Assembly: GCF_027172205.1 (NCBI RefSeq)
Contig: NC_070614.1
Span: 50,408,001 to 50,472,000, forward strand
From: Podarcis raffonei
Taxonomy: Eukaryota; Chordata; Lepidosauria; Squamata; Lacertidae
Direction: 5' to 3'
Length of the DNA: 64,000 nt
Shown here: positions 38,405-49,610 of the stretch, piece by piece
How the letters are laid out: each line of letters starts with the position of its first letter
Position numbering within the stretch: the first letter of the stretch is position 1
The notes under the pieces: generated by a model
The model's input: only the letters and a program-made list of their open reading frames with translations
Database searches by the model: none
What the model was told of the DNA's origin: nothing
Program-made: the position numbers and the translations under genes

Positions 38405-41400
38405 CTGTGGGAACAGAAGGAATGTGAGGGTGCCATTGGTCAGCACTGAAAGCAGGAGGGGCCTGGCAAATAACCTCCCTGGGTACCTTATCTGGTATTG
38501 TGGACACTGGTTGGCAGCAGCTTTCTAAGTCCTTCACAGCCTTACCTGAAGAGGCCAGTGGGATTGATCCTCAGACCTTCTACATGCAGAGCATATGTCC
38601 TACTGTTGGCCTACAACCCTACATAGCCGGAGCTCAGAGAAGGAAATTTTTCTCCCACTTCTTAGTGCTTGATCATTGGCTCCAGGTGCGTTTCCAAGCA
38701 CAATTCAAAGTGTTGTTGCTGACCTTGAAAGCCTTAAATGGCCTCAAAGGCCCAGTAGGCCTGAAGGAGCATCTCCACCCCCATCATTCTGCCCAGAAAC
38801 TGAGGTCCAGCTCTGAGGGCCTTCTGGTGGTTCCCTCCCTGCGAGAAGTGAGGTTTCAGGGAACCAGGCAGAGGGCCTTCTTAGTGGTGGCACCTGCCCT
38901 GTGGAACGCCCTCCCATCAGATGTCAAGGAAATAAACAACTGTCTGACTTTTAGAAGACATCTAAAGGCAGTACACAATAGAGATCTCTGTCCACGAGCT
39001 TGCTCATTTGTAGCCTATCGTTGCATCTTGCAGTAGCACCACATTCCATAAAAGTAGTTAGGCAGTTTTTCATGGATGTAACTAATATTACACATGAATC
39101 TCCTCGCTTACTTGGTCGTGTTCCTGCAAAACTGCTGTTTGGGGCTCCTCTGTTTCAAGATCACCCAGTTCCTCCTCCTCCTGTTCTTCTGGCTCAGAAT
39201 CCTGCTGGCATTTCACTGCTTCCAAAGAGGAGAGAAAGAGAGCCAAAGGCTGAAAAGGCACACACAATATTATTCACATAAGCATCACAGTATCCTCAAA
39301 ACCCATCATATAACTACCAGTCTTTTTCTGTCCACAGTAGAAAATGAGGAGAATCATCAGAATCACAAAGGGGACTGCCAAATACGCAAATGCCAGCGAT
39401 GGACCTGATGGCGGAGAAGGATCTAAGAAAAGAAAGGAAAAATGGTTAGGCTATTGTGTTTTTAATAAGGCTTCCTTGTCCTTGGATGCGAGACAGGCAG
39501 AAAATGTCATGCAAAATAAATATTCAACTTCTGAAGAGTAACTTTCAGGACAAGTAACTAGGGTCAGACTTTTCTAGACAAGTTGAAGAGGAAAGATGTT
39601 TGAGCCCTGCAAATAACACCCCCCCCTCTCTCCTTTCAATCCATCACAGATATGAACTGCTCACTCTTACCCAACAATAAGGCTGAGGTAATGTATGGAA
39701 GTGAGAGCTGGACCATAAAGAAGGCTGATCGCCGAAGAATGGATGCTTTTGAATTATGGTGCTGGAGGAGACTCTTGAGAGTCCCATGGACTGCAAGAAG
39801 ATCAAACCTCTCCATTCGGAAGGAAATCAGCCCTGAGTGCTCCCTGGAAGGACAGATCCTGAAGCTGAGGCTCCAAGACTCTGGCCACCTCATGAGAAGA
39901 GAAGACTCCCTGGAGAAGACCCTGGTGTTGGGAAAGATGGAGGGCACAAGGAGAAGGGGACGACGGAGGACGAGATGGTGGGACAGTGTTCTCGAAGCTA
40001 CCAGCATGAGTTTGACCAAACTGTGGGAGGCAGTGGAAGACAGGAGTGCCTGGTGTGCTCTGGTCCAGGGGGTCACGAAGAGTCGGACACGACTAAATGA
40101 CTCAACAGAAGGCATAGGAAATAAAATAATGACATTTACAGGTTACAGGGAATGACAGACATTTTGCTCAATCTCCCCCTTTTTCTGGCCCATCCAGTGG
40201 CTCCCCCTTAATACGTCAATCAACGCAGAAAAATGGAATATCCTTCTGCTAAACTGAGCTCTAACGTTCCCTAAATGACTCACCTGGGACCTTCACCATG
40301 ATTTTCACCGTCTGGCTCCAGGAAGAGGTCACCCACCGGCCACTAACTTCTTCCTCATAGCTGCAAGCAAATTTTCCGCTATGGTTGAGCTTGGCTTTCA
40401 AGATGCTAACAGTGGCATTTGAGAAGTTAGTTCCAGGTTCTCTGAAGCTCCACACAGATCCTTCGTCGCTGAAGGTTATCGCAAGTCCATCCCTGTAGAA
40501 AGTGAATTTTTTCTCAGTCTCTCCCTCATTGGTCAGGCAAGTGAGGTTTAGCGAGTCTCCTTCGTTCACTGCTCCAGGTGGAGGATCCACTATCAGTGTC
40601 GGAGAGGGATGGTGATCTGGAGTGATCGTTCACAAAGGAGAAGCAATCAATTGAGGACAATGACTTGGCTCAATGGTTAAGAGACTGTGGTCCACTTGGC
40701 TTTTAGAGCGAAGGCAAGTATTTTGGCTGGACAGCTCTATGAAAAGTCATGGCTCTGACGCTGGCATTCTGCTTCGTCGATTGCCAGCTCTGTGGCTGCA
40801 AGATTGTCACAAGAGCGCCTGGATTAAAATTGTCCATCAAAAACTTCACTCTTGTGGTTTATCACCACAACAGCTACTCACTTTGGGTTTTAGTAAAGCA
40901 AGCAGTCTAATTTGTCAGCGCCTGAATGAGACTGACACGGGACGCGGGTGGCGCTGTGGGTTAAACCACAGAGCCTAAGACTTGCCGATCAGAAGGTCGG
41001 CGGTTCGAATCCCCACGACGGGGTGAGCTCCCGTTGCTCGGTCCCAGCTCCTGCCAACCTAGCAGTTTGAAAGCATGAAGTGCAAGTAGATAAATAGGTA
41101 CCACTCTGGCAGGAAGGTAAACGACGTTTCTGTGCGCTGCTCTGGTTCGCCAGAAGCGGCTTAGTCATGCTGGCCACATGACCCAGAAGCTGTATGCCGG
41201 CTCCCTCGGCCAGTAAAGTGAGATGAGCGCCGCAACCCCAGAGTCAGCCACGACTGGACCTAATGGTCAGGGGTCCCTGACCATTTACCTTAAATGAGAC
41301 CGAGCGTCAGAACAACTTGGCCACAATAAGAAACTTTTGCCGATTGTATGACCACTTTCCACCATTTCGACTCTCTCGCGAGATTGAATGTATTGCCCTC

Positions 41401-44400
41401 GGCTGTACTTGAGGGACGATTTCAACAGATTCCACATGAAAAACGCTTATGTCCCTGTGGAGATGGCAGTACTGAATCGGTGGCACACGCCCTTCTGGCT
41501 TGCACTCTTTATAAAGACTTGAGGAATGAGATTATCACCTCTCTTTTATTGTCCATTCTGGGTCGCCCAACCACTGCCACAGTGTTCTTTCTCTTGGCAG
41601 ATCAAGATGAGCAGGTGACAGCAAAGGTTGCAAGGTTTTTAGCTGGGGCAATCAGAATAAGATCCACTATTTGACTATTGATTCAAACCCCGAAAATGTA
41701 TTTTATATAATTGACTTTTTATTTCTATTCTTTGTATATCATATTGTTGTTTTATTGCTGTGGCCGATGGCTGACGCAAATAAAGATTCATTCATTCAGC
41801 TCTGTGGCCAACTATGACACCCAAAGAAGTTTGTGTTACGAATCTGGGGTTCAGGAGGGAACAATTCCCCACAAATTCCAACCCCCCCTTGAAAAACCAT
41901 TCAGACATGATGTACTGCAACCAGATAAGTCCTACTCAGAGGAGACCCATTGAAATCAATGGCCTTAAGTTAGCCATGCCCCATTACCTTCAATGCATCT
42001 ACTCTGAGTAGGACTAGCGTTGGATATAATCTAATCTCACCTAAGGTGTTCCTCCTTTGCAATATATACGCCATCAGTAGGAAATGAAATTACCTAGTAG
42101 ACAGATTCACATGGCATTTAATAACTCAACAATAAACATTCCCACAGTATGTTTACTCTGAAGGAAGTTGGATTCAGTAAATGAAAGCAGTCCCTCCAAG
42201 TATCCCAATTTTCCAGGGACAGTCTCTGGATTTACAGAAGCTGTCTCAGCTTCTGATTTGATCCCAGAATGCCCTGCTTTTCCTTAGGATGTCTCTATTT
42301 TCATCAGGGAAATGTTGGAGTGGATGTGAATGCTGGTCCGTTCATTATTAGTACAGTGGTACCTCTGGTTAAGGGGACGCAGGTGGCGCTGTGGGTTAAA
42401 CCACAGAGCCTAGGACTTGCCAATCAGAAGGTCGGCGGTTCAAACCCCTGCGACGGGGTGAGCTCCCGTTGCTCGGTCCCTGCTCCTGCCAACCTAGCAG
42501 TTTGAAAGCACGTCAAAGTGCAAGTAGATAAATAGGTGCTGCTCTGGCGGGAAGGTAAACGGCGTTTCCATGCGCTGCTCTGGTTCGCCAGAAGCGGCTT
42601 AGTCATGCTGGCCACATGACCCGGAAGCTGTACGCCGCAACCCCAGAGTTGGCCACGACTGGACCTAATGGTCAGGGGTCCCTTTACCTTTACCTTTGGT
42701 TAAGAACTTAACTTGTTCTGGAAGTCGGTTCTTAACCTGAAACTGTTCTTAACCTGAAGCACCACTTTAGCTAATGGGGCCTCCCACTGCCACAGCACGA
42801 TTTCTGTTCTGTTCTCATCCTGAAGCTAAGTTCTCAACCCAAGGTACTATTTCTGGGTTAGTGGAGTTTGTAACATGAAGCGCCTGTAGCCTGAAGCATC
42901 TGTAACCCGAGGTACCACTGTACAGTGGTACCTTGGTTCTCGAACGGCTTAGTCGACGAAGAAATCGGCTCCTGAACGCCGCAAACCCGGAAGTAAGTGT
43001 TCCGGTTTGTGAGCGTTTTTCGGACGCCGAACGTCCGACGCGGGTTCAGATTGAGTGCAGGAAGCTCCCGCAGCCAATTGGAAGCCGTGCCTTGGTTTTC
43101 GAACTGTTTCAGTAGTCGAACGGACTTCCGGAATGGATTGAGTTTGAGAACCAAGGTCCCACTGTACCTTATTACCTTCTAGGCAGTCTGAAATCCTTTC
43201 AGAACCCAGTGCTCCTCTCTCTCTTGTGTTGCGAATGAAAGAGATAACGCCAAACAGCAAAATGCAATGATGCTCACCTGCCATGGCTATAAAGACAAGG
43301 TTGCTCTGTGGGGACCAGATTTCCTGTATTGAGGGCATGATCCAGTACACACAGCTGTAATTCCCAACAGTATCTTCGTTGACACGGAACATCTCATAAG
43401 GCCCCATTCCCCTATTCGGCAACTCTTGCTGTTCTTTGAAGAACGTGTATCCTGCCACCTTCAAACTATCAGGAGCCAAACAAGTGAGAATCACCTTTTC
43501 ACCTTTGATGTAGACGGGGTGCTGGGGATCCAAGGAAAGAATTGCTGCAGGTTGAATCTCTGGAGAAGGAGAGGAAAGCCAGCCAGTCAGGAAACAAACG
43601 CATGAAACCCAGAGGACGAAGACACTCTGAGAAGGAAACTTGAAGGCACACACTATGAAAAGCGCTTTCTATGTATAGCTTGTGGGATGTGATACAGAAG
43701 CCGCAGTCAAGTACAGGAGTGTCTCTGGTGCCATCTGGTGGCCAAAAGGGAAAAGGTAAACCGTGGAAAATAGAAAGGAACATAGAAAGGGAGAAGAAAT
43801 ATAAGGATGAATAATAAAATTCATGGAATAACAGTGGGCCAGCAAAATTACAAAATAAAAGCGTTCGCAGATGACATTGTGTTCACCTTAGAGCGACCAA
43901 GAGTGAGCATACCAGGTGTGACAAAAGAGATAAATAGATCTGGAAAATTGGTTGGCTTTAAATTAAAGAAAGGGGAAACCAAGATGCTGGTAAAAAATAT
44001 GGATAATCAAACAAAAAAAGACATTGAATCAGAATGTGGGTGTAAAATAGAGGATGTACATTTCCAAAATAAAAAACGAAAAACGAATAAAATAAAACCT
44101 ACATACAGCAACAGTGTTTTGTGTTGCGTAGGCTCCTATTTGTTATGTGTAAAAGACATTAGATACCTATGAGGTCCATAAATTATCATATAGCATATAT
44201 TCAACAAAAACAGTGACAATTTGTTGTTGACAAAGGACAGCTGGACATATAAAGGGCCCCATTACCTTCAGTAGCTTAGGGCCTCGTCAAACATAAATCC
44301 GGCCCTGAATCTGCGACTTGAGGAAGTTCTCTAAAAATTGTGCATGGATGGTATTTAACACTGAGGTGCCTCCCTTAAAACCCAATAGCCCTCCGTTATG

Positions 44401-46300
44401 TTGCAGAGGGTGCCAGATTATAGGCACATACCAACATATGTGGTAGGAATGTCCACAAATAGAACCACTTTGGAAGTAAGTTTTTAAAGAGATATCTCAA
44501 ATAGCACCTCAGACAACCCCAGTGACCACTTAATTTATATACTTCAGATACGGACCAATGAAGAAGGAATTGATAACACATTTATTAACAGCAGCTAGAA
44601 TGGTAATAGCCAGAACCTGGAGAAACTTGCAATTAATGAATATTGATCACCGGTGTAACACAGTCAGACAAACAGCTGTAATGGAGAAACTGTTGCAAAA
44701 ACAGAAAAGGAGGGAAACAAACAGTATAATTTTTACCCTGCATGGTGTGATTTTATTAAATATACATATGAAACAACGCATGGATGAGAAATACAACATA
44801 TATTACAGTATGGTGCAGATAAGCAAGCATAACTCATTAGCTCGCTCCTCCTACTCAAGTTGATTTGCTGAAGAATTCATTATACTAGTTTACTGTAACC
44901 ACCAGATTATTGTGTACTGAAAAATAATGTATTTAGGATTTTACCCCTCCTAGTGACCCATTCTTTGTCAGCCATGTAAGTCTAATTATTTAATTTTGTA
45001 ACAAGGGGTGTGTGTGACATTTTTTAAATAAAAAAGTAACACCCTTACATCCCTTGGAACTGTGGCAAGTTCTTAAAGAAATGGGAGTGCCTGATCTCCT
45101 CATCTGTTTCCTGAGAAATATCTACGTGGGACAAGAAGCTACAGTTAGAACTGGATATGGAACACCTGACTGGTTCAAAATTGGGAAAGGAGTACGGCAA
45201 GGCTGTATATTGTCTCCCTGCTTATTTAACTTATATGCAGAATTCATCATGCGAAAGGCTGGGCTGGATGAATCCCTAGCCGGAATTAAGATGGCCGGAA
45301 GAAATATCAACAACCTCAGATATGCAGATGACAAAACCTTGATGGCAGAAAGTGAGGAGGAATTTAAAAACTTTTTAATGAGGGTGACAGAGGAGAGCGC
45401 AAAATATGGTCTGAAGCTCAACATCAAAAAAACCAAGATCATGGCCACTGGTCCCATCACCTCCTGGCAAATAGAAGGGGAAGAAATGGAGGCAGTGAGA
45501 GATTTTACTTTCTTGGGCTCCATGATCACTGCAGATGGTGACAGCAGTCATGAAATTAAAAGACGCCTGCTTCTTGGGAGAAAAGCAATGACAAACCTAG
45601 ACAACATCTTAAAAAGCAGAGACATCACCTTGCCAACAAAGGTCCGTATAGTTAAAGCTCTGGTTTTCCCAGTAGTGATATATGGAAGTGAGAGCTGGAC
45701 CATAAAGAAGGCTGATCGCCAAAGAATTGATGCTTTTGAATTCTGGTGCTGGAGGAGACTCTTGAGAGTCCCATTGCCTGCAAGAAGATCAAACTTATCC
45801 ATTCTTAAGGAAATCAGCCCTGAGTGCTCACTGGAAGGACAGATTGTGAAGCTGAGACTCCAATACTTTGGCCACCTCATGAGAAGAGAAGACTCCCTGG
45901 AAAAGACCCTGATGTTGGGAAAGATGGAGGGCACAAGGAGAAGGGGGCGACAGAGGACGAGATGGTGGGACAGTGTTCTTGAAGCTACCAGCATGAGTTT
46001 GACCAAACTGCGGGAGGCAGTGGAAGACAGGAGTGCCTGGCGTGCTCTGGTCCGTGGGGTCACGAAGAGTCGGACACAACTAAACAAAACAACAACAACA
46101 ACAACAACAACAAACAAGAATGGAAGTCAACTTTACCTGGGTCGGTTGATCTCACAAGAAGGATCTGGAGACAGGCTGGAAGTACAGAGCAAAGGAGAGA
46201 TGCAGTGAGAAATGGTGTGAATGTGAGATAGAAAGCGAGTTTCCCCCATCTGAGGAGGGCAGAGAGGTCACCAACCTGTCACAAAAGCGGCAGACTTCAT
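38267..46300 (-). CDS. Gene C: complete two-Ig-domain inhibitory receptor with two ITIMs
   Basis: Exons in transcript order: 46276-46300 (leader 1), 46137-46175 (leader 2), 43278-43559 (Ig 1), 40284-40616 (Ig 2), 39318-39422 (membrane), 39112-39218 (tail) and 38267-38404 (ITIMs, stop). Every junction has AG/GT, phases run 1-1-1-1-1-0, and the sum is 342 residues with no internal stop. It is predicted as a type I membrane protein: signal MKSAAFVTACLQILLV, two C2-type Ig domains with cysteine pairs (VILTCLAPD/NYSCVYW; NLTCLTNE/FACSYEE), uncharged span AYLAVPFVILMILLIFYC, an acidic linker, then ITYATI and VMYSEV. ITIMs imply SHP recruitment and inhibition of leukocyte activation. Introns hold BovB, Sauria, MITE and L1 copies without touching exons. 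Its extracellular part is closest to gene B, giving a likely inhibitory/activating pair. Confidence 0.85.
38665..38975 (+). mobile_element. CR1/L2-clade LINE 3' coding fragment
   Basis: Encodes RFQAQFKVLLLTLKALNGLK and GTRQRAFLVVAPALWNALPS. Antisense in a gene C intron. Confidence 0.85.
39112..39218 (-). CDS. Gene C exon: acidic cytoplasmic linker
   Basis: Acceptor ctctttggaag, donor CAA|gtaagc, 107 nt, phase 1 to 0. Encodes QQDSEPEEQEEEELGDLETE, strongly acidic, no tyrosine. Confidence 0.75.
39318..39422 (-). CDS. Gene C exon: transmembrane segment
   Basis: Acceptor ctttcttag, donor gtagtt, 105 nt, phase 1-1. Proline-rich stalk DPSPPSGPS, span with no charge, then GQKKT. Confidence 0.8.
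39684..40112 (+). mobile_element. BovB (RTE) LINE 3' end
   Basis: Encodes EVMYGSESWTIKKADRRRMD and later LEATSMSLTKLWEAVEDRSA-W, ending VTKSRTRLND. Sits in the gene C intron between Ig 2 and membrane exon. Confidence 0.9.
40284..40616 (-). CDS. Gene C exon: Ig domain 2
   Basis: Acceptor gatcactccag, donor gtgagtc, 333 nt, phase 1-1. Cysteines NLTCLTNE and FACSYEE; WVTSSWSQT; N-glycosylation sites NFS, NAT and NHS. Confidence 0.85.
40936..41292 (+). mobile_element. Sauria SINE
   Basis: Complete head to tail. Flanked by aatgagactga (40925-40935) and aatgagaccga (41293-41303), an 11-bp duplication with one mismatch. Confidence 0.95.
41323..41795 (+). mobile_element. LINE 3' end of unassigned clade
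   Basis: Encodes EKRLCPCGDGSTESVAHALL, a Cys/His motif found at LINE C-termini, then a 3' UTR ending ataaagattcattcattc, an ATTC-type tail. Confidence 0.6.
41923..42022. repeat. Fold-back repeat
   Basis: aagtcctactcagaggagac at the left pairs with ctactctgagtaggact at the right, and cattgaaatcaatgg lies inside. A half copy occurs at 30402-30445. Confidence 0.75.
42354..42920. mobile_element. MITE family 1 interrupted by a Sauria SINE
   Basis: Left end after TA at 42352; right end cccgaggtaccactg at 42920. Element sequence stops at 42373 and resumes at 42697. Confidence 0.9.
42374..42696 (+). mobile_element. Sauria SINE (nested)
   Basis: Flanked by the 8-bp duplication tggttaag (42366-42373 and 42697-42704). 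An internal stretch of the body is missing near 42640. Confidence 0.95.
42923..43164. mobile_element. MITE family 3
   Basis: Ends cagtggtaccttggttctcg and gagaaccaaggtcccactg, TA on both sides. The left TA (42921-42922) is shared with the neighbouring MITE family 1 copy. Confidence 0.9.
43278..43559 (-). CDS. Gene C exon: Ig domain 1
   Basis: Acceptor ccttctccag, donor gtgagcat, 282 nt, phase 1-1. It lacks five codons present in gene B between KEQQ and ELP, otherwise nearly identical. Confidence 0.9.
43803..44092 (+). mobile_element. L1 ORF2 reverse-transcriptase fragment
   Basis: Encodes QNYKIKAFADDIVFTLE, the L1 catalytic FADD box, then LVGFKLKKGETKMLVKNM. Confidence 0.8.
44110..44308 (-). 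mobile_element. hAT-type element, partial copy
   Basis: Shares agcatatattcaacaaaaac, ttgttgttgacaaaggacag and the terminal aaatccggccctg with the complete element at 24092-24680. Confidence 0.75.
44360..45045 (+). mobile_element. L1 3' fragment
   Basis: Encodes GTYQHMWWECPQIEPLWK, then KKELITHLLTAARMVIARTW. 3' UTR to an A-rich end near 45030. Confidence 0.75.
45048..46112 (+). mobile_element. BovB (RTE) LINE, RT and 3' end
   Basis: Open frame with VRQGCILSPCLFNLYAEFIM and NLRYADDKTLMAESEEEF (catalytic YADD), then YGSESWTIKKADRQRIDAFE and GVTKSRTQLNK, and a CAA-rich tail. 5' truncated but the frame is uninterrupted over about 350 codons, so rather young. Intronic to gene C. Confidence 0.95.
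46137..46175 (-). CDS. Gene C exon: leader 2
   Basis: Acceptor gtacttccag, donor gtaaagtt, 39 nt, phase 1-1. CLQILLVRSTDP. Confidence 0.8.
46276..46300 (-). CDS. Gene C exon: leader 1 with start codon
   Basis: ATG at 46298-46300, donor gttggtg, phase 1. MKSAAFVT. Confidence 0.8.
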
Positions 46301-46550
46301 GCTCTGTCCGTATCCTTCAAAGATCACCCACAGCTGGGGGACCCAACTCCCTCCTTGCCCTGCGCTCTCTCTCTCAAGACAGACAACAATCTGGTGCTGC
46401 TGAAACAAGCCCCAAAGACAGGAACTGCAACACCACACCTTTCCCTCCAGCACATTGTCAGTTTGCATTTCTTGATCTGATGTGCAGAGATCTTTCCTAC
46501 TCTGCTTAATTTGAGAGGGTCCTGGGAGCTTTTCTCTGTGTGAAAGAAAC
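46301..46550 (-). promoter_or_regulatory. Conserved 5' flank of gene C
   Basis: Aligns with the 5' flanks of genes A (22073-22250) and B (35447-35590): ctttgaaggatacgg next to the ATG on the minus strand, then shared blocks. A more distal block of gene A (22254-22380) recurs at 47645-47770, displaced by about 1 kb of inserted repeats. No TATA box seen. Confidence 0.45.
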
Positions 46551-46861
46551 AAGCAGAAGGTTCATGATGTTTGAGTTGTTCCTTCAGAGAAGCTGAGTAC
46601 AGCTGACTTAAACTGGTTCCCTTATTTCAGGGGTGGCCAACTCCCAAGAGACCGCGATCTACTCACACAGTTAAAAACTGGCAGTGATCTACCCCTGGTG
46701 ATCTATCACAAACGTCCAGTGATCTGCCAGCAGATCACAATCTACCTGTTCAACATGCCTGCCTTATTTCTTCTGTCAAAGTCATGCTGACTATGGATAA
46801 TAATACGGCTGAGAGGAGCTTGGGTTTCACTTTATCTTTCTGTCTCTCTTCCTTCTGGTGT

Positions 46862-47540
46862 GGTGTTCTATATATAGCGTTTCAGTCTTATTATAAGTTA
46901 TTGTAAGTTTAAGTTAAAGTCTGTTGTAACTGGATTTCTTATGGACGGTGCCAATCCTGAACGCATTGGATTTGTGATCATTATGCTCATTTGCCTTCAG
47001 TAAAGCTCTCTGCTGGATGAAATATCAATTTGCCTTTATAATATTTAAATACATCCTTATTGTTACCTTAACTCTTTGCTCATATGAGCTAATCGACTTC
47101 CCTCCCTCCCGCCTCATGGTTTTCATAATTCACTTCTATATCCTAGCATTGGTACCTCTTCCAATTTACATTTCACTTATTCCAATTATCACAAATTTTG
47201 AGTAAATATAAAAAGGCAGTAATCATTGTTAGAGGTCTTTTCATATCAACCCTGCTAGTGTTGTTAATTGTTTAGAATTATCCTTCAAATATTGTACAAA
47301 TTTACTCCAGTCTTTTTGGAAAGCTCGATGACGCTGGTTTCTGATTCTCCCAATCAGCTCCACCAATTCTGTATATAGTGTTAAGGTTTAGTCTTATTAT
47401 AAGTTATTGTAAGTTTAAGTTAGGTCTGTTGTAACTGGATTTCTTATGGACGGTGCCAATCCTGAATGCATTGGATTTGTGACCATTATGCTCATTTGCC
47501 TTCAGTAAAGCTCTCTGCTGGATGAAATATCAATTGCCTT
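46862..47540. repeat. Direct repeat of about 165 bp flanking L1-like sequence
   Basis: 46862-47027 and 47378-47540 match closely (cttattataagttattgtaa, ttatggacggtgccaatcct, ctctctgctggatgaaatat). Sequence between resembles L1 3' UTR. Could be a duplicated LTR-like end or a local duplication. Confidence 0.7.
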
Positions 47541-47799
47541 TGGTCTACTTTTTGGGAATCCTGCAACGTGTTTAAGTTTTTGTTCTGCTAGCGATACGTC
47601 GGAGTTCTCCTCTGGATCAATACTGAGCAGAATTTCAATGACGTGAACCCTGAGCTCGGTGCAGAACTCAGCCTATAGGCCATAAGCTTTACTCAGCCCC
47701 ATCAAAGAGCTGCTAACCACATCTGATCTAGCTGTGACAATGCCATCACTTGTTTTTATCTGTGTTCAAATAGATAGTGTAGATAGATAGCGTTCAGTT

Positions 47800-48890
47800 C
47801 AGCCTGGGTTGGTTAGAGCGTGGGACTGATAATGCCAAGTTTGCAAGTTTTTTTTAAAAAAAGATATTTATTAAAATTTTCAATTTTTATACAAACAAAA
47901 AACAAACAAAAAAAGATTTAAAAACACATATAGTTCACAATACTTAATTTTCAATGACATATTTCCCTGACCTCCTCATACCTCCCCTTCTTGTAGTCCA
48001 ATTCAAATTATTTGTTCAGCAAATCCTTATCTCAAAGCATTACAGCTTATAAAAACACCTTATTTTCTATCCAACATCTTAGATTATTATAACCTTAAAT
48101 TTTTACTTATAAAAACCCATTTTTTCGTATTTCTTTATACCATTACAGCTAGAAACCACTTAATTTCAATCCAACATCATTCAACATTCCTTAATTTTAC
48201 AATATTTCTGTAAATAGTCCTTAAATTTTTTCCAGTCTTCTTCTGCCGACTCTTCTCCCTGGTCACGGATTCTGCCAGTCATTTCTGCCAATCCCATACA
48301 GTCAATCAACTTCATCTGCCATTCTTCCAGAGTGGGTAAATCTTGCGTCTTCCAATACTTTGCAATGAGTATTCTTGCTGCTGTTGTGGCATACATAAAA
48401 AACGTTCTGTCCTTCTTTAACACCAATTGGCCGACCATGCCCAAGAGAAAGGCCTCTGGTTTCTTCAAGAAGGTATATTTAAATACCTTTTTCAATTCAT
48501 TATATATCATTTCCCAGAAAGCCTTAATCCTAGGGCACGTCCACCAAAGGTGAAAGAATGTACCTTCATTTTCCTTACATTTCCAACATTTATTATCGGG
48601 CAAATGATAGATTTTTGCAAGCTTGACTGGGGTCATGTACCACCTGTATATCATTTTCATAATATTCTCTCTTAAGGCATTACATGCCGTAAACTTCATA
48701 CCTGTGGTCCATAACTGTTCCCAGTCAGCAAACATAATATTATGTCCAACGTCTTGTGCCCATTTAATCACTACAGATCAAGTTTGCAAGTTTGATTCCC
48801 ATATGGGACAGCTGCATATCCCTGCATTGCAAGATCCTATCAGATCCTCGGGATCCCTCCCAACTCTACAATTATGTGATTTTCAAAGTA
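47800..48890 (+). mobile_element. tRNA-Ile-derived SINE split by an L1
   Basis: Left part gttggttagagcgtgggact to 47850; right part resumes at 48779 and ends ccctcccaactctacaatta. Confidence 0.85.
47851..48778 (-). mobile_element. L1 3' fragment (young subfamily)
   Basis: The minus strand encodes WAQDVGHNIMFADWEQLWTT to NDLPTLEEW-type end, open for 196 codons and nearly identical to the L1 at 17919. Flanked by the perfect 15-bp duplication caagtttgcaagttt (47836-47850 and 48779-48793). Confidence 0.95.
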
Positions 48891-49610
48891 GCCAGAATGC
48901 AACAATGTGGAGAGGGGGGCATGAGAAAGCATCAGCCCCCACCCCTGCAAATTCAAGAGCACAGTGCATGGCTTATTGGTGTGCACACCATCAAAACAAA
49001 TATGCAACATAAAGGCCAGGAAACTGTAACAGAAAAGCAGATAAAAACCTGGATTATTAAATTATAATATAATAACAACAGTTCCTTGCCAGGGACCTAG
49101 GTGATGGCCTGCATCAACATTCTGCCTGTCCCCAAAGCTGACCACAGGAGTAAAGAGCACAGCTCACTGCATCCGTCCTTGCTGTGCTTTTCCCTGTTAA
49201 CCAAAGCGCTTGAGAAAAAGACAGAACAGCGGAGTGGGGCTGGAGGTGAGAAAGAGGAAGGATGCTGCCGGCTCAGAAAGGGGTCATGCAAACTTTAGAA
49301 GTTGATAGGGCCAAAGTGGCCTCTCTTAGCTCAGCATCCTCTTCTAAGAGTGGGCAAGTAGATGCCCCTCGTGGGAAGCAGCAGTAGAGCAGAAACTGAA
49401 ACCCCAAGGAGCAGGATGAGACACTTAATAGGATCATTGTCAGAACATCCTCCTCCATTGCAGACGCCACAATGAAAACATCAAGCCAGCTCCTGCTTAT
49501 TCAGAGTCAGACCACTGGCCCAGTTAGCTCACAGGCCGGCTCAAGGAGCTTCGACTTGTAGATGCCACCGTGGGGTAAAACCTCCTCTTCCTCCAAAAAT
49601 TTGCCCTTTC
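48891..49610. other. Boundary between receptor and histone regions, no gene
   Basis: No Ig exon, histone or tRNA sequence recognised; the stretch 49500-49560 resembles a tRNA-SINE 3' body. Confidence 0.35.
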
